Part shown: positions 1 through 12,959 of the stretch, piece by piece
Layout of the letters: each line of letters starts with the position of its first letter
Numbering within the stretch: position 1 is the first letter of the stretch
Origin: Pomacea canaliculata
Taxonomy: Eukaryota > Mollusca > Gastropoda > Architaenioglossa > Ampullariidae
DNA length: 64,000 nucleotides
Direction of reading: 5' to 3'
Assembly (NCBI RefSeq): GCF_003073045.1
Contig: NC_037591.1
Coordinates: forward strand, 21,547,319-21,611,318
The notes under the pieces: model-generated
What the model saw: the letters and a program-made list of their open reading frames with translations, nothing else
Database searches by the model: none
What the model was told of the DNA's origin: nothing
Program-made: the position numbers and the translations under genes

Positions 1-1440
1 TGAATGAAAGCTCTTTCCAGTATGTGCCTCCCTCCCTTCACATCTGTCACTCACATCTTTTCTCTCTGAATATTAGAACTTCTTTTCCTCAGTCTCAGAT
101 TTGATCAGTCATCTTTTTCTCAAAATTCTTTTAATTCCAATTCTTACAAATTTTAAAATTAAAAATCACAGTTACTGCTAAAAGTTATTTTTCTTATCTT
201 ACTATCATCAAAAGTGACCAAACAAATTAGTACCCAAAAAAAATTCACAAAATCATCTTTTTGTTTACCAAAAAACAAATTGTACAAAATAGAATTTCTA
301 GTATTTAGTTGGGGTTTTTTTTTGCACTTTTTAAATTTTCACGTTTGTTTTAAAATACTGCAATGACAAGTATGCTGGAATATTACAGTCAAATACAGTA
401 ATAGTACTGACCATTTATTTAATTGTTGCTTTAACTCATTGTACATTTGATTTACTGTAATTTCCTATTTTCTGTTTCTTTGTATTGCACTTTTTTAAAT
501 TAATACGAAAGATCTTCACTGTGGGTTTTTTTCCCCATTCCAACTATTACTTATTTCACTGATCTGGCTTTTTATCACTTTTACAGGAACTAATGATCCA
601 TTGTAATTTTATTTTTAGGCTTCATTCAATCTGTCCTGTAGACTTTGTTCTTTAAATGTGCTTTATTACCCTGCTCAGCTGTTTTCTCTCTTATATATAT
701 ATGGCTTATACTGTGTTCAGCATATGATAACACTTACATAAGTGTAATATTAAAGTACATAAGTAGACTCATCAAGTTCCAGTAAACGAATTTTGTTTTG
801 AATGGTAATGCACTGCCTGATGAAAGTGTATAGATTATCATCTAAAGCACCAAATATATAAACTACTTTGTCTGTTTCCATGAAATGTTTATTAATTTAC
901 TGCAATCATGTCATCAACTGCTAATTTAAAAAAAAAACTGGTGCCTTGCTATTAACTTTTTTCAGGCATAGAATTAAAAAAAATGCTGGAGGTACTAAGA
1001 AAACTGATTAAATCACAGTTTTAATGGCAATCTTCTTGACTGTTTGAAATGTAATTAGACTGAACCATGCACAGAACTAAATCTGCCATGTTTAAAATAA
1101 ATATAAGTACCATATTTAATACTTTTCAAAAGATTTTAAAAGTGATTAAAATGTTAGAAACAAAAAATGTCACCATATATTTTCTGAATGTTGCCTTATT
1201 CATATTAGATAATCACAATTACAGCAATAATGGATTAATTTAAAATATCCACAAAAAAAGTGTTATTGATGTGTACTTTTAACTACATAATATTCTATTA
1301 GACCTCAGACAATGCGTTTTTAAAAACAATATGTTTGGGACTAACATTTTCACAATTATTTAAGATTTTCAAAACCATTTAATCTCATGTTTGAAAGCTT
1401 TTGTTAACACAGACTGCACAGATTTAAAATAAATTGAACA
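1..1440. other. AT-rich DNA, no gene seen
   Basis: Both strands carry only short open frames. There are scattered A and T runs and no splice-bounded coding stretch. It may be 3' flank of a gene outside the window. Confidence 0.5.
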
Positions 1441-1442
1441 TT

Positions 1443-1448
1443 TTTATT
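1443..1448 (-). other. possible poly(A) signal for the small membrane protein candidate
   Basis: Minus-strand AATAAA, about 615 bases after the stop codon of the candidate at 2063-2481. The surrounding DNA is AT-rich, so this may be chance. Confidence 0.2.
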
Positions 1449-2062
1449 TTGCAAGATACTAAATAACTGAAATATAAACAAGCCCAGTACAATAAATAAG
1501 TATTCACATACACATGAGAAGTACTTAGATTTCTACTGTGAAACCTCTCCTTTCTTTTTTTCTCATGCATATCATATAATGAAAACAAAATTCGGGTTAA
1601 TGTTTATCCTTAAAAGCCCTTATGCATTAGTATTTTAAAACAAAACAAAGCTAGCTTTGTACTGAAGATCAAGGCATTAAAGTCCATCTCAGAGCACTTT
1701 TTTGTATACTACAACGTTCTCCTTCCCCCTCACCCACCCCGCCCAGCCCAAAGCACGGGGGTTCTTAACCCTCGCTACCTGACACTCCTAACCGTACTGT
1801 CACGAAATTTGAGTAAACAGATAACAAAATACATGACTTTCGTCCACTATGCAATTTACCTCCACAAATCAGTTATAAAAGCGTATCAAGAGTGGAAACG
1901 GTTACCGCCCTATATCACCTCTAGCATCCTGCTGACCTAGAATTGGTACCGGCCATCGCTCATCAACTTGCTCGCAGAAAAAATGTAAATAAATAGTGAA
2001 AACAACCACAAAAAAGCCAGATGGTTCGGAGTTTCGAACACCAAGCTGGCAAGCAGCAAACA

Positions 2063-2481
2063 CTAAAGGAGACCAGACAGAGATTCTGCACATTCAAAAT
2101 TTTAAAGGGAACTTGTTAAACAATGTACGAAGCAAGAAGATTTAAGAAGCAGCGAGCACTGGGCAGTGCCCTGGTGGAAGCCCTCTTTCTGGGGGCACCC
2201 GCCATGTTGTTTTGCTTGCTTGAGGTCACGGTTCTGCCGTCAAGCACTTGAGGTAGCTACCTCTTCAAAATGGTTAAACACATAAATATCAAATGGGACT
2301 TACCTTGAACTATTAAGCTAGCAAATGCTATCGCAAACAAAATGCTGAGGTATATAGGCACAGCCGCCATATATAACGCCACATGAGGACGATGTTTCAC
2401 ATTAAAACAGTACACAACATTCCGGCCAGTGCTGCGCTCAGAGCATGAATACAACTGAACCGTGCCACAACCCAGGATCAT
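2063..2481 (-). CDS. candidate two-exon small membrane protein
   Basis: Possible 66-aa protein. Exon 1 runs from an ATG at 2481 to 2304 and ends at a strong donor (CAAG/GTAAGT). Exon 2 begins at 2085 after a TGTGCAG acceptor, adds seven codons and stops at 2063. The product has a short polar N-terminus and one long hydrophobic segment (about residues 35-58), so it would be a single-pass membrane protein. An AATAAA on the minus strand at 1448-1443 would end a 3' UTR of about 0.6 kb. I do not recognise the family. Support is the donor, the acceptor, the joined frame and the hydrophobic segment only. It could be a chance reading frame. Confidence 0.3.
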
Positions 2482-2648
2482 GATAGCCTTGCGCAGCGGT
2501 TGGAGTTTCCTCGCACCACACGCAGCTCGGGAGCAGGATGGCAGTTTGGTGCACAACAAACTACGACTAATACCTTAATTTCTACAACATCTCAGTTACT
2601 CTTTGACTTAAGTAACTTAAAATTAAGGAATTGGAAAAAAAACAGCAG

Positions 2649-2682
2649 TGTGGAGGAGATCCCCCCCCCCCACTCCTCCACA
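2649..2682. repeat. 10-bp perfect inverted repeat around an 11-C run
   Basis: TGTGGAGGAG and CTCCTCCACA pair perfectly around a 14-base loop that is nearly all C. It lies upstream of the small membrane protein candidate. Function unknown. Confidence 0.6.
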
Positions 2683-2699
2683 ACACTCCCAAGCTGCGG

Positions 2700-5600
2700 A
2701 GTGGTAGGGCCAAGGGTTAACTCGCCAGAGCTTCAGAGGTCACATCTACTGTGCGCTGTAACATATATTTTCGCAAAAATCTCGTCCTGTGTTGCCATCA
2801 TCAGGGTGCGATGGATTACGATCTTCAAAATCTGTCAAAGACTCGCTTTCCGAAATTTTCGGAAATTCGTTACGTTTATAGTAAAGAATCGTCTGCTCTT
2901 AAGTTCTTTTACACAAGCAGTTGTTTTGTTTGGGGTGTTTTTTTTTTCTTTTTCTTTCTCACTTTCACACCTCTTGGTGTGATTCATGCAATTAGTTACA
3001 TAGTTGGAACAAATGCAAGCACATTATCATAAATAACTAACGATGCTTTGCGTTTTTATTATTTTGTTCTTTCGCAGGTGGGGCGAGAATTCCGTTGTCC
3101 GAATCTTACCGCCCAACGCCCACGCTGAATTCCTGACCCATACGTGTTGGGTGTGGATACTGTGGTCAGCATCCTTGGATTTTACTAGAGTGATAGAAAT
3201 ACGGCTTGATCACACGATCACAGTCTTCGTGATGTCAAACTCGAGTCTATAAAACCACTGGCGATAGTATATCGTCACTCGATCCTGCCTGAATATTTGA
3301 AGGTATGGCTACGGTTTATAATGGTCGTAGAAATAGCTGGCTTAGATGATGCAGCTTTGTGGCGCACACAGCAGGCGAGCAAGAGATAAAGTGTCTGACC
3401 AAAGAACAGTTTCCCTTTTCGTTTCTACGCACCTTTGAATTGAGTGTGTGTGTATATATAAACTATTGGCCTACATACGCAGTTTAGTCATGCAGCATGC
3501 AGCCTCCACAATTGATGGACATACGTACCGTTAAGGTCTAATATACACCTGTTCTATGCCATTTAAAGACCTGCTTTGCTTGGTTGGTTTGTTAATGAAA
3601 GGAAATGTTCAGACACGATTTTTTTTGCAAATAATCTATCTCCCAGTAGGAATGTGTATATTGCAGAGAACAATAGAACGTGTTTCGTATGTAAATGGTG
3701 GAGTGCTATACTTTAACATTATAACTCAAGAAAGAAATGAAGATGGTGTCTGCATAACATATTTTGAAAGGGCCATCCCGTCATCAGAACCATTTCTTGA
3801 ATACATGTGATGAACGCACAGATTAAATTTGTTTACGTTTTCTGTAGGTATGCGTAAAACCCTATTTGCCGACGGTCATTAAAAACCAAAGGTTCTGAGT
3901 ACCAGGATGGCGAAATCACTCCAGAAGTCGGTTGTTCAAGTCGGCGTTCACTACCAAGATAGCGTTTCCTTGGTCTAGGTAAGCAAGGACTATACAAAGT
4001 GAAACCCCTCTGCTTATAATTGCAGGCAGCCATGATCTCCGGTTCATGACCTACATGACCTGCGGCACCTGGTGTGTAGAATGCGGCGAGGAAAACAAGT
4101 AAAAAGGACTGAGGAGATATCAAACATCCTCGAAACACTGAATGGGAAAATTAGACAGGACCGGTAAGTTCGACAATCTGCATTAGTAAACTAAGCATGC
4201 CTGACTTGGTATCCGAGAGCTAATGTGCCCCGCCAACACAGATTAGCTGCCCTCCAGACCTTGGCTAGACACTAGCTGGGCTCTAAGCAGTTACAGATAG
4301 CATCTTCGGTAACGCCCTTCGAATTGTTCGAGTCTTGTCCTAACGACTTTTTTACGAGTCGTACAGCAAAACGTTAGATGCTACAATAAAATGTTTGCAT
4401 TATAAAGGATTACGGTCCAAAAATGTAACCGCTATAAATACAACATACCTGGACGTTATGGTAAATTTGCAAAAATACCGATAGTAAAACTCACAGTAGA
4501 ATAGTAGGAGGAAGGGCACCATTAGATGTATTTATCTGAGAAAAACAGATTTTTAAAAAGCTATTACCTAATAAGATAGTAAGTAATTTCTTTAAATAAA
4601 AACTCTTAAAATATCTTGCGCCTAACATTGTGATTATTCATGTACGTCTTCCTTGCTCTGTAAATATCCTTATCTTTTTATGTATTTATTAAACTAATCA
4701 ATAATCATAAATTGTAACTTAAACGGAGAAACAAAATTTAAATATTTTATACTGTTTCAAAATTCGTGGCATAACCCGACACAGACGACATAAAACCGAT
4801 TTTTAAAAATTAATATAATATAGGTAAGTCTATTATTAGACCACAAGCCTTTATGAAGTTTTTGAATGGCGATCACGAGACAAAAATAAGTACGAGAATA
4901 AATATAAAGCAAACAGGAAGCAGCAACGCAACCTGGCAAACGTCTTTTTTTAACACTAGTTTGACGTCAGCACGGCTTTAACAGTCACAAATCTCCAACA
5001 GACATCTATCTACTTTCCTTCTTTGGCATCTGAAACCTTTTTTTACAAACACGATATGTTTAATAGTTATCAGTTTCTGGGTTGTTTTTTTAAAATTATT
5101 TTTAAGCAAAATCAACAATGGATCAACAGCGCTATCTTAAAGCATTTGATTTTCATTTGAAATCAGTTAAAATAGTAAAAAAAAAAATAACCACAAGAAA
5201 GCCAAATAGTTCTAAGTTCGAACATCAAACTGCCAAACATTAAAACAGCGAACCAAAAAAATTTACAAAGTTTTAATATAATGTTAATATAATGCGAAAT
5301 TAATTGTTTAAGTTTGAAATGTGGTCCCTTCTGTGGCCATAGATTTAACCAGGTAAAACGATAACCTTTTCATGAAAAGAAAAGAAGATATTAGTTTAAC
5401 TTTATTTGAATTGTTGCTTCAGTAAATGACGGGAAAATGTCTCAAGATAAATAAATAAGTTCCGTGCAAATTTTCGGGCTGAGCTGTGGCCAGCCAGGCT
5501 GGGACTGGCAAAGTAAAGAGACAAAGTTTTGGTATATTTAATCATTAGCTTGCTAACCTGAAGCTATACCTGAATGAATATAATTTTTGGTTGACTGGGG

Positions 5601-8600
5601 ATTCTTTTATTTCTAATGATGATATTGTGGACAGAATTAACATCCCCTTTCATATTTACATAAATACGGCGAAAAAGCACTTTTATTCCTGAGGGTATGA
5701 AGAAGATTTGGGAGGCAAGTTAGCTCCGGTTGTAGTACATCTGCAGGCTCTCTCGCTTTCCTTTTGGTACTCAGAGCTTTTGGTTTTGTTGTCCAGAACG
5801 ACGCCTGCAACCAGCTCCGGTTTTAGATTTATAGCCTGCAGGTGTACAGGTGCCAGTAACCTCTACTGTCCCAAGGCGACATCAAGGGGCGTAGCGATGC
5901 ACTGGAGATACTTTGGTGCCAACAGTTCATAGTTTCAGCTGCAGGTAGCACCATTAACTAGTGACTATGGGTCAATAGCAAGTCGTTGACCTGTCTAGCA
6001 TTTACTGACCTCGGCGCGCGCCCGCGTGTGTTTGTGTGTGGCGGAAGAGTGTACCTGTTCGCAATAAGAGGATTTCGTATCACTTACAGCCCACAGCTGC
6101 CTCCGAGACATCTTTATCCCCAGTTCTTACCTATGACCTCTAAGGTAATTTTTTTTAAATGGCAAGATAGAGGACAAAGGGCGCTTCTGTGCATGAACAC
6201 ACACACACAAACACACACAAACACACACACAGACACTGTTGTATATACTCTTTCTCTTTACAATCTTTAAAACAAACCTACACACTGAAAGCATTAAGGA
6301 ACAAAGGCTCGAGGGAAGCAAATGTCGCATATGTATTGTTCACGACAGTCAACAGATGTTGGCAAACGATTTTGACCGCATGATTTGTTTCAAACGTTTA
6401 ACATTTTATCACTTTTGCTTTAGCTTTTGTCTACTGTTCCAACAGCTTATCCTTAATACCAGGAGTCAGTTTTCCAACTGTTTTATCCGCGAAATCTGGA
6501 TTCGTAACAGTCAACCCGCGATAGCAGGAATCAATTTTCTCGCAGTCTACACATTCTTCCTTCAGCACTTGTCCACTTGTCTACACCGCACATGAATAAA
6601 ATATCAAGAGAAAGGCAGAGTACGACTGGAGAAACTTTATCGAAGCAGTTATTACAATTGAAAAGACACTCCGCCGCGTTTGGCTTTCAGCTGCCGGTCC
6701 GGCGAGAAATTAGCTAGAATGTTCGTTTAGTAATTTTAGGTTTTATCGTGAAGTTCTGATCATCATCAATCCTAGAGAGAGAGAGAGATCGAGTCCATTC
6801 GCAAAAATGTCAGTTTTTTAAAATTATTTTGGATGCACTTCTTTTCACCTTCACCCGACTCGCCAGCGCGCGATGGTGCCCACTGGCATGCGCGCGCAGC
6901 TCTCCCCATTCTTCCAGAAAAGTAAATCGATCTTTTCTCCTTGCTATCGCCCCCACCCGACCATTCTCCCCCCACCCCTCTCCCACACAGAACACAACCT
7001 CCTTCACCATCTTCCTCGTCTTTCGGCGGAAGAGGTGACATTCGATTCCAGTGTAAAAAGCGCTTCGATTGGCCGCACACGCCGAATGTTTCTGAGACTG
7101 CGCCTATGCCGGTACCAAAGCCATGCTGGCAAATAAATGCTCAGTTCGTGAACAAATCTTTTTTCATGACTGGTTGAATTGTACTGTTTTATTTGTTTGT
7201 GCATGCTTGACTGATTACAGATAATGGTTATTATTTTGGTGTAGGTCAGGCTCGGGTCAAATTGTAATATTAGAAGGGTATGATTAGCCTACTTTTACAA
7301 TAGTGACCTGACTAAATTATTTCTACACAAGTAGGCATCAAAGTTTATTTATATATTTGGGGACATGGTAACGGCTATAAATACTGTTGAGAATGTTTCC
7401 CACCATAACTTTTATGTACTAGCATTTTAGCATTGTCTGATTGTGAGTTTGTATTTTAGCTTTGTTTTATTATGAAATAATGTTTTTACAATGACATAAT
7501 AAACATAAAAGCACTAATCTTGTGGACCATAAGGCGGATACAGCAATCAATATGGGAGAATAACGGCACACCGTCCCACAACACCACAAAAGACAACAGG
7601 GAAGGCCAAAGCGTTCAGTGAATGTGACTTTTTGTTTTTGTGAAGCTCTCTTGTCTGCCTGAGCTTTTACTTTAGAGATTAAAACTCACTGAATATCAAG
7701 CTGGTTTTATGTTTCCTGATAGAATCTCCCACTCTACTGCTTTTAATGCGATTACATGGTTCAGATGCAGATCACTAATATATAATTACATAAGATACTC
7801 TCCTATCCTATAGATGCCCTTTTCCGAATAAAGTTCCGAATGAATTAACTCAGGATGTTCCTAATCGCAAGTCTTTATTTGTATCCTGCCTTTCATTCTT
7901 TCTTCATTCTGTTTTCTTTTTCTTTTTTTGTCCCTTTGCCTGCCAGTGTGCCTTTTCCTTAACACATCCTTCCAGAATAGACCCGCCTGTTCCACTTTTC
8001 TCTTGCTATTTGCTGTCAAAACCAGAAACAAATTATTGCTTGACTCCAGAACAGTTGTCAAATGAAGGTCAATTGTCGCTAGGCCCATGGAAAAAAATTG
8101 CCCCGTAAGCTGGTTGTGACCTGATTTTTACTTCGATCTTTGCGGAGCCCGGCGATGTAAAGGGCAAGAGGTACACGCCTGCTGACGTCACAAACCCTTC
8201 TTGTGTCGTTGTTGAAGTACTCTCGTCTTCATGGTTGTCGACTGCTGACCTGAACATCGATGTTCTAAATCAGTCCTCTGGTGAATGAAACACCTGTGTG
8301 TGTGTGATGATGACGCACGCTAACAGAAACTATATAGAGCCAGACGACAACAGGATATATAGGCACACACCTGCATGCAGTATGTGTGTCTTGGCCTCAC
8401 ACTTACTTACCTATCTATAACCGTGGTGAATAGTACAAAATATATCGAAACGTGCAATCTGCCAATCTAAGGTTAATTTAAGACAAGATACTGTGTCTGC
8501 CGTAATTATTATTATATATATACAAATAAAGAGTAAACATCTACTACCTTTATAATCTATTTATATATAGAGAGAGAGAGACAAAATAAATACATAGAGA

Positions 8601-10980
8601 TAAAGAAAATATATTTTGTTTTGGCTGATGTCTAATTGCTATCGGAGCTTTAGATTAGACAGACGTAAGATAGCTTCCTGTTGCCTTGCTGACTCCGCAT
8701 GATGTTCTATTAGTAAACGTCGCGTTGTCTGAAATTTACATCAGCGACCTTTTCATATTTTTTTAAAGGGTACCAAAGATCAGGAGACTTTACAAACCGA
8801 CAAATGCAAAAATCTTGTCAGCCATGAACACTTGACGAGCATCGTACGTGTGCAAAAATAGCATTTTAGTGTCCGTGTTCTGAAAACACACACACACGCG
8901 CGCGCGCGCAGAAATTAATTTGTAGGGAAGAAGACACAGGAGGCTGGTTTGGAGGTGGACCAGGACGGATCGAGTGAGTGTTGGAAACAGAGGGATGCAG
9001 TGCACACCTTTTAAAAGCCTGCTGGTCAGTCTTAAACGCAGGTGCTCTACTCGCGAGGCTGCATTAACCTTTCAGGAGGAGCAGGTGAAAAAACGTTGGT
9101 GGGGGCAGCAGCGGGAGGGGTTTAAATTTGTTGCGACGTTGTACAACTACTACTGCCATCAGTTTGTGCTGTCGCGACCAGATTCGATCTCCCACACAAC
9201 CCACATTAAAGAAGATGTATCAACGAAATTGCTAAAGTTCGTTTCCTAACCGGGCCAAATGCCAAAGTGACAAACCTTCGATGTCTTTCAAAGTCCTATA
9301 TTGCATTGGCAAATGTATTGACAACAATCTTGGGCTTGCTGATCGGAGTTCCCATTTCCCGAGCGTTCGTTGGAAACCCAACTGTTTTGCTGTGACCTTC
9401 ACACACAACTTTGATAAACTTGATCAAATGTTCGAGATATTTGTTCTGTTTCTCCGAGTCAGCACTAACTTCAGCCATGTGGCGGTCGTTTTGTCAATGT
9501 GTCACTTACCCTTGTATATAAACCTGAATACCTCTGTATGTCTGAAGTTTTTTGTTTTTTTTAAAAAGTAGAATGTGCACGCAGTAAAATGAATGTCGTG
9601 TTCGACCCAGGTAAAAAAGTAGAAAAATTACGGTGCTTGTTCGTGGAAGAATGGAGGAAAGAGTTCCGTGTATGCCCGTGGTGAAAAAGTTTAAGGTGTT
9701 TGGTGGCTGCGCTGTTTGTTGTTACACACTAAACACTCAAAGCTGATTTAAACAGGAATTGTAAGCCTTTGTCCCCTGGCCCCATCTGTCCTCCTCGAGT
9801 TGCGTATCATCATTGTTTTTGTACACATTCTCCATCCAACCCCCCGTGGGAGAGTTTCCAGAACAATAGCTAGGAGTGGTGTGGCATGACATTGATATGA
9901 ATAAACCCAGTGGATGTTTTATGCGTCACTGTCCTAATGAAGTCTCGAGTTCCCCCTCCGCTTTTCACCCCCAGGGTTCGTTTTTCCTCCGATCAACATG
10001 CAGTACTGGAGGAAAAAAGTTTGCTTTAAAAGGGTAAATATTTATACTTTAAAAATAGTTGTAGTATGCTTTAAAAGATCAGTATATTTGGATGTATGCT
10101 CAGGTAAGAGTATCGTATGCTTTCATGTCATTTGTATTAATAAGCATGATGTAGGCAAATCACGTGTCAGAGAATCATATCTTTTTATTTTATTTCTATA
10201 AATAAGCGTGACGACGTCAGATATGATAGTCAGGTGTGAACTAGCATATCGGCAAAGAAAGACCAACTCTGAAAAAAATTAAATAAATTTTTTTCATCTT
10301 CTAATACTCGAGGACAAAATGAGAGAGAGAAAGGGTAAGAGCCTAAGAAACTAACTAGTGCTGCATCAGAAGACAGGATTATCATACAGGGTCCCGGGAG
10401 GAGGGTGTGAGAGTAAAGGTATGCCAGGTATTCCAGAAATGAGGACTATTCCGCGGCCGGACAGGTTTCCACACTCCTGGCTAAACAAAACGAGCAGGTA
10501 AGGAGACGGGCCAAAGAGAAAAAAAGCACAGGAATCATGAATAGCGCTTCAGAATGTCCTCCCTTAGCAAGAATAAATCATTAAATACATTCTTCAATCT
10601 ATGTGCTGCATTTTCGTCTGTTTGCCTGTCTGTTTGCTTGCCTCCTTTCCCGTCCATCAACCTTTTCATCCGTCTGTCAGTTAGCAATTGATCTTAAATG
10701 AATGAGATTCCTCGGGTGTTTAATGCGAGAAAGGAGCAATACAGAAAAATACAGAGCGGAAATTGCGAGTAAAAATGAGAATCGCAAGCGATGACAGCGG
10801 CTATGATGACTGATGATGTTGCAGTTACACTCAATGAACAAGAACTGGATGCTGCGATAGAAAAGATCACGAAATGACGAGGATCTCGCTGTTGACTAAT
10901 GATGGTGCACTTAAACTCGGTGAACAAGGAATGAATTTTCCGATAGAGAAGGTCACGAAGACAGTGTCGCTGTTTACTTC
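2700..10980. other. gene-poor stretch with simple repeats
   Basis: No reading frame here has splice support or a recognisable domain. Simple repeats include a CA/CAA tract at 6197-6235, GA near 6775-6788 and 8572-8580, and CA/CG near 8885-8910. A 60-codon minus-strand frame at 9296-9478 starts in a good context but matches nothing I know. Confidence 0.5.
6197..6235. repeat. (CA)n microsatellite with interspersed CAA
   Basis: Runs of CA broken twice by an extra A. Confidence 0.9.
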
Positions 10981-10989
10981 TTGTTTGGG

Positions 10990-11085
10990 AAGCGGATAGC
11001 TGAATGATTAGAACACTGGTGTCCGACGCTAGCGACACAATGTGCTTCCGGTTCGATTCCCGCATAAAGCAGAGGAATTCCTTCC
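10990..11085 (+). repeat. tRNA-derived SINE head
   Basis: An A-box-like TAGCTGAATGATTAG at 10997-11011 and a near-perfect B-box GGTTCGATTCC at 11050-11060 are spaced as in a tRNA promoter. Acceptor and T stems do not pair well, so this is a SINE head and not a tRNA gene. Its 3' end was not defined. Confidence 0.6.
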
Positions 11086-11089
11086 CTCA

Positions 11090-12950
11090 ACTTTTGGAAA
11101 GAAAATACAACGCGGAAAAAGAAATGGGCTTTCTCTCTCACACACACACTCTCAAATAAAGATGGCCCCGAGAAAAGAAAGGTTTCTAATATCTGGACCG
11201 AATAACCTAAAGAACACGGCACCACCTTTATTTCTTTTTTTTTTTTTTTTTAAAAATGTGTTACATGATGCGATCTAGATCGAAGCACCGAAGACACTTT
11301 TTTTTTTTACCTGTATGGTCGTTATTTGTGGCGGTGCGTCAGGCTTCAAAGACCCTTTATTAAAGCTTCACCTGCTTCGTGCCACACTAAAAGTTCGATC
11401 GGTCAGTTGGACTATTAAATGTCCTATTTATTTTTATGGGCGTTTTCATGCTTGAAACTCCCTGTCTCAAGTAACGTTCGCATAAGTATAGATAATGGCG
11501 GACTAAATAACATCACACGGCAGCTGGTTGCACTTTGCTAATGAAGGTCACTGAATTATTTGGGACTATGCGATTTCCATTTATCACCACGAGTGACGTA
11601 AGGAAATGGTAAATAAGTTGCAGTACCAATGCAGATGGACCAGTCTTTTGATGACTACACGTGCGCTTTGTAGATACGTGGTCCACCACAGGTGAAGAAA
11701 GCGATGAAAGTTAGGCCTCAAAGGACATAGCATGGTCGTAGAGCTTTGATCATCCACGGTCGATTGGAGCTCGAGGGAATGTTGGCTATCCGCATCTTCA
11801 TAGAGCTCCGAAGAAAATAATGAAGGCCGAGCTGGACTCGCAGCTACAGGTCAATAGGTCACCGTAATTGTAGTCACGTTAATGATAAAGAGAGCGCTGG
11901 GACGGAAGGCGTCTTTCCACCTCACGTTCGTCCTGCGGACCATACAACGTTCGATCGATTGTAATAGCGCACAATCGGTGAAACGATCTACCTTGAAAAA
12001 AAAAATCCTAAAAAAAAAGTGCTTGCACGAATGCCTAACAATATCAGCAAAGAAGAAAAAGAAGAAAAAAAAGAATGCAACTGTCATCGTGCAAATTTAT
12101 TATTGTCATCGAATACTCCCGATTTAATAACAATAATTTTCTTAAAAGCACGCCCGTTCTTTCACGTAGTCAATGCAAAGACCGTTGATTCATTTCCTTT
12201 TTTTTTTTTTAACTCTTCTTGTTACGCACTCAGGTGACCGCGCGTAAGTAGTGCACCTTTGCCGTCCTCTGAAACCTGAGCACACACAAAAGGTGTATGT
12301 TCCTTTGGCACATTGATTAAAACTTCTTCCCTCCCTCCTACCTTCTATAACTGTATAGGCCGACCTACATTGCCGTTCACAGTACTCTCCATCACCCACT
12401 TCTGCTGGAGTCACGTGTCCATTCTCAACGACTGCCCTTTCCTTCTTTTTCTTACAGATCCTGTGGTTCTGATGTCGAACTTCGATCCCCTCGCTAAAAG
12501 TTCTCGTTTAGCGAAGTCTGGAAAAGTAGAAGTGATTTCCTTTATTTATTTTTTGTTGTTGTTGTTGCTCGTAAACACTTGCATAACGGGGCCGGGAGGA
12601 GGAAAGAAGAGCCCACTTTCAAGCCACACCTCGCATCAGCGGTACTGCACCACCGCGCATAACCTAACGGAGGGAGGGAAAAAGAAGGCGCGGGAGGTAG
12701 CTGTTGGTGAGACGCTTCGTGGCGCTGCTATGGAGGCTGAGAAAGGAATCCAAGCTTTGCTCTATTTCTAGCTCCCGCAAACTCAGCCGCGACCTCTTGG
12801 CCTAGTTAAATCCTTACACCGGAGGCCCTGCTAGGGATGTATGTTACGCGTTTAAAAAAACACACAACAACACACTACCGGAGTGCCCTGAATTGACCGA
12901 GTTTCGAGATACTCCTGTGAGTGTCGATCACAGCTGCAAGCACACTTGCA
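11090..12950. other. gene-poor stretch
   Basis: Poly-T and poly-A runs (near 11231, 11300, 12001 and 12200) and short frames only. A good polypyrimidine tract plus CAG at about 12446-12459 looks like a splice acceptor, but the frame after it soon turns low in complexity and I see no matching donor. Confidence 0.4.
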
Positions 12951-12959
12951 GTAAGCTTA

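Noticed and set aside
2500..2982. 160-codon plus-strand open frame
   Set aside because: Starts without an ATG, crosses the C-run hairpin and ends in a poly-T derived Phe tract; it overlaps the minus-strand candidate exon.
8069..8257. Minus-strand 62-codon frame with plausible codon use
   Set aside because: No splice sites, no neighbouring exon and no family I recognise.
10990..11085. Second tRNA gene
   Set aside because: A-box and B-box are present, but acceptor and T stems do not pair and no anticodon arm forms; called a SINE head.
12313..12771. 152-codon plus-strand frame after a splice-acceptor-like site
   Set aside because: Turns into TTG-repeat leucines and low-complexity sequence; no donor or partner exon seen.
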